In this document: piece by piece, positions 7,898 through 13,452 of the stretch
Layout of the letters: each line of letters starts with the position of its first letter
Position numbering within the stretch: the first letter of the stretch is position 1
Assembly: GCA_020635075.1 (NCBI GenBank)
Contig: JACKAM010000006.1
Location: 1-28,479 of the forward strand
Direction: 5' to 3'
DNA: 28,479 nucleotides
From: Pseudobdellovibrionaceae bacterium
GTDB lineage: Bacteria; Bdellovibrionota; Bdellovibrionia; Bdellovibrionales; UBA1609
Position numbers and translations under genes: made by a program
Notes under the pieces: model-generated
What the model saw: the letters and a program-made list of their open reading frames with translations, nothing else
What the model was told of the DNA's origin: nothing
Database searches by the model: none

Positions 7898-7961
7898 AAT
7901 GTCTTAAATAAGTTCGAAGAAAAACACCAATGATTGCTGTCAGTTATAAACCTTCACCCCA

Positions 7962-7970
7962 TGCTATTAT
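7962..7970 (+). promoter_or_regulatory. Extended -10 promoter of the decayed PIN-type antitoxin copy
   Basis: TGCTATTAT is an extended -10 element (TG-N-TATTAT). It is identical to the one at 10873-10881 before the intact homologue and lies in the same duplicated flank. Confidence 0.5.
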
Positions 7971-7992
7971 GAGTGAAAAACGGAGTAAATCA

Positions 7993-8178
7993 ATGAGTAC
8001 CAAAGACAAAAACCCCGATTGAGCAGTTCGTAGAACGGGCTGATGAAATCCGCAGGAGGCCTCTTACGGATGAGGATATCAAAAAGATTAACCAGCTCTC
8101 TATCGAAATTGAACAAGAAGAGAACCAGATTGAACCTCCTAGTGACCGAGAAATTGCGGACAAACCCCGGAGTGCAGA
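7993..8178 (+). pseudogene. Frameshifted, 3'-truncated duplicate of the PIN-system antitoxin
   Basis: This stretch and its upstream flank (from ~7921) closely match 10844-11090, which encodes the intact 63-aa antitoxin. Here the run at 8008-8012 has five A instead of four, so the frame stops at TGA 8020-8022 after nine codons. With the extra A removed the frame stays open and encodes the same I-E-Q-F-V-E-R-A core. Homology ends around 8178, just before the point where the intact copy overlaps its PIN toxin, and no PIN toxin gene follows. The unit is a dead copy whose downstream part was replaced by unrelated DNA. Confidence 0.85.
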
Positions 8179-8181
8179 TTT

Positions 8182-8228
8182 GATCGCCTTTTTGGCGAAC
8201 AATTCATTGACTGATCGCCAAAAAGGCG
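8182..8228. repeat. Nested inverted repeat at a breakpoint
   Basis: GATCGCCTTTTTGGCG (8182-8197) and GATCGCCAAAAAGGCG (8213-8228) share CGCC-T5-GGCG and its exact complement CGCC-A5-GGCG, separated by 18 bases. Each half can also fold on itself as a 4-5 bp stem. It begins within 5 bases of the end of homology of the antitoxin pseudogene, so it may mark the junction, or it may be an operator of the HTH gene at 8280. Confidence 0.6.
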
Positions 8229-8273
8229 TACAACAAAGAGGTATTGGTAAAAACCACCTTCACTAAGAGGTGA
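8211..8273 (+). pseudogene. Possible C-terminal remnant of a toxin gene
   Basis: The frame ending at TGA 8271-8273 reads L-I-A-K-K-A-Y-N-K-E-V-L-V-K-T-T-F-T-K-R and is closed by a stop at 8208. It ends 6 bases before the HTH gene, where toxin-first TA units carry the last strand of their RelE-fold toxin. Twenty residues are too few to prove origin. Confidence 0.3.
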
Positions 8274-8279
8274 ATAGGC

Positions 8280-8582
8280 ATGACTATCGCTAAACTCATA
8301 GACGACATGGAAAAAGACGGCGATGAAATGACTTTTGCCAGCGTTATAAAGGCCTGGCGTCTATGTGAGGAAGCCTCAATTACTGACTTTGCTCGAAAAC
8401 TTGGTGTCTCGCGCGGAACTTACGGCGACCTTGAGACTGGTAGAAAGATACCCAGCCCCACCCGAGTGGCCCATATTGCTGAAGCTCTGGAAATTGATGA
8501 GGAGCCGCTGATTCTATTGGCCCTAAGAGGCTATCTAAAATCCCATGGATTTGATTACAAAATCTGCTTGGAGTCCGCCTAG
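8280..8582 (+). CDS. Orphan XRE-family HTH protein (antitoxin-like)
   Basis: The 100-aa product has a Cro/C1-type HTH: ITDFARKLGVSRGTYGDLETGRKIPSPTRVAHIAEALEI (about residues 38-76). Its general layout matches the antitoxins at 7063 and 13442, with an N-terminal lead helix, the HTH, and a ~25-residue tail. AGAGGTGA lies ~8 bases before the ATG. A complete toxin partner is absent: upstream are only a possible 20-codon remnant and a frameshifted unrelated antitoxin. It is followed by the AGGTTCC motif exactly as the unit A antitoxin is. It may be a surviving antitoxin that confers protection, or a regulator. Confidence 0.75.
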   Translation: MTIAKLIDDMEKDGDEMTFASVIKAWRLCEEASITDFARKLGVSRGTYGDLETGRKIPSPTRVAHIAEALEIDEEPLILLALRGYLKSHGFDYKICLESA

Positions 8583-8591
8583 ATCTGCATT

Positions 8592-8622
8592 AGGTTCCCG
8601 GTTCTTTTTCCGATACACGGAG
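8592..8622. repeat. AGGTTCC short interspersed motif, copy 2
   Basis: These 31 bases are an exact match to 7374-7404, again starting about ten bases after an HTH antitoxin stop codon. Flanking sequence on the far side differs, so the motif, not a larger duplication, is what is shared. Confidence 0.7.
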
Positions 8623-8692
8623 TCCCTTAAATTTGACCTCAGATCAACCTCGCCTGAAACCTCGAAATGAGCAACTTTGAGAGGCTCAACTA

Positions 8693-8733
8693 GACTACAA
8701 AAACTTGACATTTTTGTCAAGTTTTTGTAGTCT
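8693..8733 (+). promoter_or_regulatory. Promoter embedded in a perfect 18-bp inverted repeat
   Basis: GACTACAAAAACTTGACA (8693-8710) and TGTCAAGTTTTTGTAGTC (8715-8732) are perfect complements around TTTT. The left arm supplies the -35 TTGACA (8705-8710); a 17-base spacer leads to -10 TAGTCT (8728-8733). Transcription would start at about 8740, the A of the ATG. Repressor binding to this dyad would cover the whole promoter. Confidence 0.8.
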
Positions 8734-8739
8734 GCAATC

Positions 8740-9048
8740 ATGGCTGTACGTAATGAATACCCACTTCGACTTATGATCAATCACCGCCAGATCAAACGGG
8801 TAATCATTGATCAGCACTATAAGGAAAGGCACCCCGACGTTACAGACGAAACAATTCTGGAATTGATTCAATCAATTGATGGTAATGACTTCCTGATTGA
8901 AAGCGAACGTGGCGATTTTCAATACTTCACCGCCGAGCCCGTTTTTAAAGACGATAGTCCGTATCGGTTAGTAATGATGCTTTGTATTTTCGATGATTAT
9001 CTTGGAGTGATAAACGCATTCCGGGTAGACAGGAGTAAGCATGAGTAA
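8740..9048 (+). CDS. Putative toxin of a TA pair (DUF4258/RelE-like)
   Basis: The 102-aa protein begins with a block, MINHRQIKRVIIDQHYKERH, then a helix (DVTDETILELIQSI) and beta-rich segments ending YRLVMMLCIFDDYLGVINAFRVDR. This order, with an N-terminal His/Arg helix, middle strands and a final strand with I-N-x-F, resembles DUF4258/BrnT-like RelE-fold toxins. I could not confirm family membership. It overlaps the HTH gene at 9041 by 8 bases in toxin-antitoxin order. There is no ribosome-binding site: the predicted transcript begins at the ATG itself. No TA-associated hairpin repeat precedes this unit, unlike its neighbours. Confidence 0.55.
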   Translation: MAVRNEYPLRLMINHRQIKRVIIDQHYKERHPDVTDETILELIQSIDGNDFLIESERGDFQYFTAEPVFKDDSPYRLVMMLCIFDDYLGVINAFRVDRSKHE

Positions 9049-9358
9049 TACAAGATTTCCCTCTGATACTGAGCTAAAGGAAATGCGAGAGAAGCTATCG
9101 AAGGGGCCAGCCTCAAAACCATTACCTAAAGATGCGACTCCAGTTGATAAAATAAAGTTTCAAATCTGCAAAGAGTTTGTGATTTACAAGAATGCTCATA
9201 CGATCACACAAAAAGCTCTTGCTGAGAAAATTGGGACTGATGAGGCCCTGATAAGTAAGATTCTCCACTATCAAATAGAAGAGTTCACGATTGATAGACT
9301 GATTAAGTTTTTATCTACACTTTACCCTGATGCAAAAGTCAAAATTGAGGTCGCATGA
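9041..9358 (+). CDS. HTH antitoxin paired with the 8740 protein
   Basis: The 105-aa protein has a C-terminal helix-turn-helix: ITQKALAEKIGTDEALISKILHYQIEEFTIDRLIKFLSTL (about residues 57-97), similar to HigA2/HTH_37-type antitoxins in which the HTH sits at the end. The N-terminal ~45 residues are polar and Pro/Lys-rich, and probably wrap the toxin. The ATG overlaps the toxin stop region by 8 bases. It is the likely repressor binding the 18-bp inverted repeat at 8693-8732. Confidence 0.7.
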   Translation: MSNTRFPSDTELKEMREKLSKGPASKPLPKDATPVDKIKFQICKEFVIYKNAHTITQKALAEKIGTDEALISKILHYQIEEFTIDRLIKFLSTLYPDAKVKIEVA

Positions 9359-9381
9359 CTAATATGGAAGACTAGTCGCTA

Positions 9382-9933
9382 ATGCATCTAAGGATTGTCA
9401 CACTATTGTTTCTCGCTATTAGTCTGGCACCTGCCCTTGCAAGGGGCAATGATCCTGTTTGCACCCAGTGGCTCCGCCAAAACAAGGTTGACCCAGGCTC
9501 GAAAGATTGCGAACTCAGCTGTGCCACACTAGCGACGGACATGGGGACTTTTACGTGCCCTGGTCAGTGCGCAGAGTTGTGCAAACCAACACCGTCCTCT
9601 GGGATTCCAAGTAAACTGATCTATTATCCGGGACTAACACCTTCAGAAAAGAGGCTGATCGAACAGTTCCCGAAAGATGCGATTACAGTTTTCGTGCAGA
9701 AAACTCGCGCCGAGTCGGCCTCGGATCGTAACTTCCCCACGCAAGAACTAAACGACGAAGGTGATGCCTTTCGCCATTTCGTCTGGGCTGGACTATTAGC
9801 AAAGGAGCTGGGCAAAACTCAGGCCCTGAAATTTCTGAATGCCCATGAGAAGATAACAGACTTCAGCCCGCAGATGAGAAGTCTATGGACGTTTCTAACA
9901 ATCTGTCTGGGATTCATGCTGCTGAAAAACTAA
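9382..9933 (+). CDS. Exported Cys-rich protein with a DAFRH motif, C-terminus lost by frameshift
   Basis: The frame starts with a Sec signal peptide (about residues 1-21, ending ALARG), followed by a Cys-rich segment (six cysteines between ~26 and 66). Then comes a domain containing NDEGDAFRHFVWAGLLAKELG and FLNAHEKITDFS. The DAFRH...AHE pattern resembles DUF6973-type domains found in secreted proteins and in C-terminal domains of polymorphic toxins. After codon FSP the frame reads RSLWTFLTICLGFMLLKN, which is foreign; the expected continuation lies in another frame (see 9885). A one-base loss in the CCC run at 9867-9869 would explain this. The product may still be made in truncated form. The upstream ribosome-binding site is weak. 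Confidence 0.65.
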   Translation: MHLRIVTLLFLAISLAPALARGNDPVCTQWLRQNKVDPGSKDCELSCATLATDMGTFTCPGQCAELCKPTPSSGIPSKLIYYPGLTPSEKRLIEQFPKDAITVFVQKTRAESASDRNFPTQELNDEGDAFRHFVWAGLLAKELGKTQALKFLNAHEKITDFSPQMRSLWTFLTICLGFMLLKN

Positions 9934-10049
9934 TGGCGGAAAAAAGGTTTAGTGTTAAAAATCTAGAGCAAATGGCGCTAAATTATTTGAGAGAAAAACG
10001 TCTCAAGGTGATTAATCCTGGCCTACCAATACCAAAGGAACCACTATGA
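9885..10049 (+). pseudogene. Out-of-frame C-terminus of the 9382 gene
   Basis: In the frame shifted relative to 9382, the sequence reads A-D-E-K-S-M-D-V-S-N-N-L-S-G-I-H-A-A-E-K and continues to K-E-P-L before TGA 10047-10049. The D-x-x-NN-x-x-G segment directly after DAFRH...AHE is what I would expect as the second half of the conserved domain. The stop overlaps the ATG of the next gene as ATGA, the sign of an original intact, translationally coupled gene ending here. ATG 9885 is given only as a landmark. Confidence 0.65.
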
Positions 10050-10459
10050 TAACTAGATTGTTTGCCACTTTACTTTGCGGATTTATACTTTCCTCTCTCT
10101 GTCTTGGTGATTCTTATTTGGGTTCCGAATTCTTGACCGTCAAGGATGCTCAAAAAAAATGGGGAATTTCTTCATTCGTAGGTGAAAAATTTAAGAATGC
10201 TTCTGAAAAAGAGCGCGGATCAATGGCGACAGATGCAATTAAGAGAAATGTGTATGTGGGTACCGATATGCTTGAAGTTCGAAAAGTTATGGGATCACCC
10301 AATAGTTATTTTTTCAGTGATACAATTTACGCGTATAAAATAACTGAGCCGGCCGCTAACCGGGAGTCCTGGCAGCTCATTTTTGTACCAGATGAAAAGT
10401 TAGAAAAAGTCAAAGAAGTGAAAATCCGAAAAAAGTGCTGCTATAAATCTCCGCTTTAA
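10046..10459 (+). CDS. Small exported protein with BamE/SmpA-like pattern, partner of the 9382 gene
   Basis: The 137-aa product has a signal peptide (MITRLFATLLCGFILSSLCLG). Its mature part has the order VYVGTDMLEVRKVMGSPNS, YAYK, WQLIFV, KVKEVKI. The G-x-x-x-x-E-V-x-x-x-x-G-x-P turn followed by Y-x-Y and F-V strands is the pattern of small BamE/SmpA-like periplasmic domains. It begins at an ATGA overlap with the old end of the preceding gene, so the two were co-translated. If the first protein is a toxin-like effector, this one could be its periplasmic immunity protein; equally it may be a simple accessory protein. Confidence 0.6.
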   Translation: MITRLFATLLCGFILSSLCLGDSYLGSEFLTVKDAQKKWGISSFVGEKFKNASEKERGSMATDAIKRNVYVGTDMLEVRKVMGSPNSYFFSDTIYAYKITEPAANRESWQLIFVPDEKLEKVKEVKIRKKCCYKSPL

Positions 10460-10872
10460 AAGATTCTTCGATTACAATCCGTCAAGAGTCCATTTTTTTG
10501 GGAGAACCGCCCCTGACGTCAGGCTACCCAATATTGGCTCAATAACAAAGGCCATCCGCCCGAATACGATTCTCGGACAAATCCATTTGCTGTGGAGACC
10601 ACAGGCTTCAGGCTGCCTGGTCTGAATTTGGCTTTATCCCTTGAGTATCTTAGGCTGCCTAAGCCCAAAAGGGGGGACACCTCGCTGGTGGCTGGCAGAA
10701 AACCCATTTCGTCCTGTTATTGCCGGCAGGCTCTCACTCCGAGCCTGTCGGCAATTTTGCTGGATCATCGGATCACTTTTTTGGACAGCACTGAGATATC
10801 ATGGAGCAAACTTGTTAAGACAGAGTACGGGAAAACACTAATGATTGCTGTCGGTTACAGACCTTAATCCAA
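10460..10872 (+). other. Gene-free stretch containing repeat copy C
   Basis: No credible gene is seen. It holds TA-associated repeat copy C (10615-10758), and its last ~30 bases belong to the duplicated flank shared with 7921-7950. Open frames in it are the antisense and sense shadows of the repeat. Confidence 0.5.
10615..10758 (+). repeat. TA-associated repeat, copy C
   Basis: This is a full-length copy: GCCTGGTCTGAATTTGGCTT, middle block, TGGCTGGCAGAAAACCCATT, then hairpin TTGCCGGCAGGCTC (10720-10733), loop TCACTCC, GAGCCTGTCGGCAA (10741-10754) and TTTT. It lies ~145 bases before the antitoxin at 10904 rather than ~75 as in copies A and E. Confidence 0.85.
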
Positions 10873-10881
10873 TGCTATTAT
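10873..10881 (+). promoter_or_regulatory. Extended -10 promoter of the PIN TA unit
   Basis: TGCTATTAT gives a TG-extended -10; no good -35 is visible at the right distance. Start would be near 10888, leaving a short leader with CGGAG ~8 bases before ATG 10904. The ATG at 10880 overlaps the -10 and is therefore not used as start. Confidence 0.55.
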
Positions 10882-10903
10882 GAGTGAAAACCGGAGCAAA
10901 TCA

Positions 10904-11095
10904 ATGAGTACTAAAGACAAAACCCCGATTGAGCAGTTCGTAGAACGGGCTGAGGAAATCCGCAGGAGGCCTCTAACGGATGAGGATATAAAAAAGATTA
11001 ACCAGCTCTCTATCGAAATTGAACAAAAAGAGAACCAGGTTGAACCTCCTGGTAGCCGAAAGATAGCCGGTAAACCCCGGAATGCAGAGCTGTAA
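10904..11095 (+). CDS. Antitoxin of the PIN-domain TA unit
   Basis: The 63-aa charged, helical protein reads MSTKDKTPIEQFVERAEEIRRRPLT... and ends KPRNAEL. I recognise no DNA-binding fold, but the short length, the charge, and the overlap of its TAA with the toxin ATG (TAATG at 11093-11097) are typical of small antitoxins that cap PIN toxins. A frameshifted duplicate lies at 7993. The start was chosen for the CGGAG site and because 10880 lies in the promoter. Confidence 0.65.
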   Translation: MSTKDKTPIEQFVERAEEIRRRPLTDEDIKKINQLSIEIEQKENQVEPPGSRKIAGKPRNAEL

Positions 11096-11883
11096 TGGGC
11101 AGAGTCGTCCCCTTCTCCCATTTTGAGGATTACTACAGTCAGCTCACCCAGGATAACAGGGTTATCGATGGGACCATTTTAGACGCAAACGTGATCATCA
11201 CCCTCAGCTATTCTCCTAAAAAGTATCACAGCCGACTCACAAAATTTTTGTCGGAGCAACTCCACCCTAAAGAGATCGCCTACTTCACGACCGTCAACAC
11301 CACCTTCGAGTATCTAGAATTTCATCGTCGCTTGTTGATGACTGAGGGTTTAAGAGATGCTGTCGATGAATTCTCTGCACTTCAGCTACCTAGGAAGAAA
11401 CGACAATCCGTAAGGTATCACTCTGGTCGACTAAAAAACCGAGAAAACACCCAGGGGACCGATCCAGTCTTTTATGACCGGGAGATAAAAGACATTCGCA
11501 AGGCCTTTTGCGCCTCAGGAGAAAAAGGAATTCAACTGTGGAGTTCTCTTAGCATGGCCTTCTTAAACCCAAAGCTTCAGCAAGAATTTGAAAACCTCGA
11601 AACACTTGGAATCAAATACCTTTCAATTCACAACAAGAAACAAAGACCCTTCTTTGTCGGTGCTTTAAAATGGGAAGATGCCATCAAAATCTGTACCAAT
11701 TCTTGTGCCGGTATTTCGGATGCGATGATACTAAATGCCCTACAAACCACGACCTTTCCATTTGCTATCAGCCTAGACACCGATGTCATCTATGCCGTTT
11801 TGTCGAACCCTAACTTAAAAGACATTGTGGTTCCGGACGATTTGATAGCGGATGACAAAGAGCTTCGCTCATTGCTCATCTAG
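11095..11883 (+). CDS. Large PIN-like ribonuclease toxin
   Basis: The 262-aa product has acidic residues placed as in PIN nucleases: Asp30 in GTILDANVIIT, a Glu in NTTFEYLEFHRR, an Asp in CAGISDAMILNAL and Asp in ISLDTDVIYAVL. The last pair corresponds to the usual C-terminal S/T-D...D of PIN active sites. VapC-type PIN toxins are ~130 residues, so this one carries a ~130-residue insertion between the first acidic cluster and SDAM, rich in basic and aromatic residues. It is translationally coupled to the 63-aa protein upstream. Function as a metal-dependent RNase toxin is inferred. Confidence 0.65.
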   Translation: MGRVVPFSHFEDYYSQLTQDNRVIDGTILDANVIITLSYSPKKYHSRLTKFLSEQLHPKEIAYFTTVNTTFEYLEFHRRLLMTEGLRDAVDEFSALQLPRKKRQSVRYHSGRLKNRENTQGTDPVFYDREIKDIRKAFCASGEKGIQLWSSLSMAFLNPKLQQEFENLETLGIKYLSIHNKKQRPFFVGALKWEDAIKICTNSCAGISDAMILNALQTTTFPFAISLDTDVIYAVLSNPNLKDIVVPDDLIADDKELRSLLI

Positions 11884-11965
11884 CTCTTTGAGTTAAGCCT
11901 CGCCGCCCTGGTCCGAATCTCGGAGTGCCCAGTTGGCCGCGGCACCTGTGGGCTCGATGCCGTTT

Positions 11966-12107
11966 GGCCTGAGTTTGGCTTTATCCCCTGAGCATCGTTC
12001 GCTGCCGAAGCCCTGAAGGGGAGACACCTCACTGGCGTGGCTGGCAGAAAGCCCATTTCGTCCTGTTGTTGCCGGCGGGCTCTCACTCCGGGCCTGTCGG
12101 CAATTTT
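11966..12107 (+). repeat. TA-associated repeat, copy D
   Basis: This full-length copy reads TTTGGCTTTATCCCCTGAGC, CGTTCGCTGC, TGGCTGGCAGAAAGCCCATT, then hairpin TTGCCGGCGGGCTC (12069-12082), loop TCACTCC, GGGCCTGTCGGCAA (12090-12103), TTTT. Differences from copies A and C fall at positions that keep G-T (wobble) pairing. It shares an extra left block (CCTGTGGGCTCGATGC, 11945-11960) with copy E. Confidence 0.85.
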
Positions 12108-12117
12108 GCTGGAGATT

Positions 12118-12148
12118 TTGACTTGCGTAAATATACAAAATATTGTAT
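12118..12148 (+). promoter_or_regulatory. Promoter and operator of the 12167/12498 TA unit
   Basis: TTGACT (12118-12123), a 17-base spacer and TATTGT (12141-12146). The dyad ATACAA-AATA-TTGTAT (12133-12148) spans the -10. The -35 lies only 14 bases after the hairpin of repeat copy D. Confidence 0.75.
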
Positions 12149-12166
12149 AAATGGTGGTGACTTTAG

Positions 12167-12511
12167 TTGAAGGTCATCTTCTGGGAAGGAGACTCAAAAG
12201 AGGTTCTATCGTCATTTCCAGAGGCGGTAAGGCGAGACTTCGGGTTTGACCTCTACGCCCTTCAACTTGGAGAAAGGCCATCTGATTGGCGGCCGATGAA
12301 ATCCATTGGCAAAGGGGTCTATGAGTTGCGCCAGCAGGATAGTAGGTCTTGGTACCGAGTCATTTACCTAACTGCTGTCGCTGATAGAATCCATGTGCTT
12401 CACTGTTTTGAAAAGAGATCCGCCAAGACCGCAAAGCGGGATCTTGACCTTGCAAGACGACGCCTCAAAACCGTAAGTGCCAGAATGAGGAATTCAAATG
12501 AAGACAAATAG
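12167..12511 (+). CDS. higB: HigB/Gp49-type RelE-superfamily toxin
   Basis: The 114-aa protein matches the phage-derived Gp49-like/HigB pattern: an N-terminal strand VIFWEGDSKEVLSSFPEAVRRDFGFDL, then RPMKSIGKGVYELRQQD, WYRVIYLTAVADRIHVLHCFEKRSAKTAK, and a C-terminal basic helix. These toxins cleave mRNA on the ribosome. The start is TTG 12167, as the frame is closed by TAG immediately upstream (12164-12166); GGTGG lies just before. It overlaps the antitoxin gene by 14 bases. Confidence 0.85.
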   Translation: MKVIFWEGDSKEVLSSFPEAVRRDFGFDLYALQLGERPSDWRPMKSIGKGVYELRQQDSRSWYRVIYLTAVADRIHVLHCFEKRSAKTAKRDLDLARRRLKTVSARMRNSNEDK

Positions 12512-12833
12512 AAAACGGAAATCACCTGGTACCTCAAATCAACCTGGTCACATAACCAAGGGGGCCGTCTTTTCTGACCTGGGATTTTCCCCATCCGAAT
12601 CGGCGGCCCTAAAAGTAAAGGCTGACTTGTACTTCGCAATTCGTAGAATCATTCACAGCAAAGGATACAAACCTCGACAGCTGGAGAAGATGTTGAATCA
12701 GCCCCAACCAAGAATCAGTGAACTGATGAACGGCAAAATCAATCAAGTCAGCGTCGAGAAACTATTGGGATACCTGGAAAGCCTGGGCGAGGTCGTCACT
12801 CTAGAGGTCTCCACCCGACCCCAGGCGAGCTGA
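12498..12833 (+). CDS. higA: HigA2-type HTH antitoxin
   Basis: The 111-aa product has the pattern of the XRE/HTH_37 antitoxins paired with Gp49-type toxins: a disordered polar N-terminus, FSDLGFSPSESAALKVKADLYFAIRRII, then the HTH (YKPRQLEKMLNQPQPRISELMNGKINQVSVEKLLGYLESLG). It should neutralise the toxin at 12167 and autoregulate through the dyad at 12133-12148. The ATG lies inside the end of the toxin gene after AGAATGAGGA. Confidence 0.85.
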   Translation: MKTNRKRKSPGTSNQPGHITKGAVFSDLGFSPSESAALKVKADLYFAIRRIIHSKGYKPRQLEKMLNQPQPRISELMNGKINQVSVEKLLGYLESLGEVVTLEVSTRPQAS

Positions 12834-12948
12834 CCATCTAAACCCGATCCCCTAAGTATGTCTCCTTGGCGACGGTGGGTCACACGATTGACACTCGATC
12901 CGATCTCCGGGCAGTTCCGCACCTTGTGGAGCCTGTGGGCTCGATGCT

Positions 12949-13097
12949 GCCTGGTCTGAATTTGGCTCTATCCCCTGAGCATCGTTCGCTGCACAAGCTC
13001 GGCAAAGGGGGATGGTCCTCACTGGCGTGGCTGGCAGAAAACCCATTTCGTCCTGTTGTTGCCGACAGGCTCTCACTCCGAGCCTGTCGGCAATTTT
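12949..13097 (+). repeat. TA-associated repeat, copy E (perfect stem)
   Basis: This full-length copy has a perfect 14-bp stem: TTGCCGACAGGCTC (13059-13072), loop TCACTCC, GAGCCTGTCGGCAA (13080-13093), TTTT. Homology with copy D extends left to ~12932 and with copy A extends right through the promoter region (TGGAGAATCGATGC and ACCTATTGACA). Copy E therefore links repeat and TA cassette as one mobile or duplicated unit. Confidence 0.85.
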
Positions 13098-13130
13098 AAC
13101 TTGGAGAATCGATGCACAAAGAGCGACCTA

Positions 13131-13159
13131 TTGACAAGTACTGCATTTTACAGTACAGT
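13131..13159 (+). promoter_or_regulatory. Promoter and operator of TA unit E
   Basis: TTGACA (13131-13136), 17-base spacer, TACAGT (13154-13159). The dyad GTACTG (13138-13143) with CAGTAC (13151-13156) sits where unit A has its palindrome, but the sequence differs. Predicted start is near 13166, two bases before the toxin ATG. Confidence 0.75.
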
Positions 13160-13167
13160 AATTCGAT

Positions 13168-13452
13168 ATGAAGACGGCTAGAGTTATACTCTCTAGACGG
13201 TTTCAAAAGCAGTCAGAACGGCTGCCAAAACATATTCAAATGGCCGTTTTTTACTGGATTACGTCGGTTCGAAGACTAGGAATTGCCATTGTTCGCAAAG
13301 CCCCGGGTTATCACGATGAGCCTTTGAAAGGGTCGCGATTTGGACAGAGATCGATTCGGCTCAACAGGGCCTATCGGATCATCTACCGGCACAGCCAACA
13401 GGACAACGAAGATTTGATTGAGTTACTGGAGGTCACCAAACATGAATACTGA
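13168..13452 (+). CDS. RelE/ParE-superfamily toxin of TA unit E
   Basis: The 94-aa protein is a paralogue of the 6789 toxin, the same length and sharing RLPKHI, PGYHDEPLKG, GQRS-RLNR-YR-IY and the terminal KHEY/NHEY. The N-terminal helix and the middle loop differ, which is where partner specificity might lie. It overlaps its antitoxin by 11 bases and is predicted to be translated from a nearly leaderless mRNA. RNase activity is inferred from the family. Confidence 0.8.
   Translation: MKTARVILSRRFQKQSERLPKHIQMAVFYWITSVRRLGIAIVRKAPGYHDEPLKGSRFGQRSIRLNRAYRIIYRHSQQDNEDLIELLEVTKHEY

Noticed and set aside
6485..13076. Antisense ORFs in the repeats encoding MGFLPAT-type peptides (e.g. 6485-6667, 10519-10707, 11880-12086, 12852-13076)
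   Set aside because: They share sequence only because the repeat DNA is shared. Conservation follows the hairpin rather than codon positions, and no ribosome-binding sites precede them.
6569..13097. Repeats as canonical integron attC sites
   Set aside because: The units are all on one strand and TA-rich, as in superintegrons, but I found no GTTRRRY / RYYYAAC core sites at the repeat ends and no bulged attC-type stem. The first copy also lacks an upstream + strand cassette gene, and no integrase is in the window.
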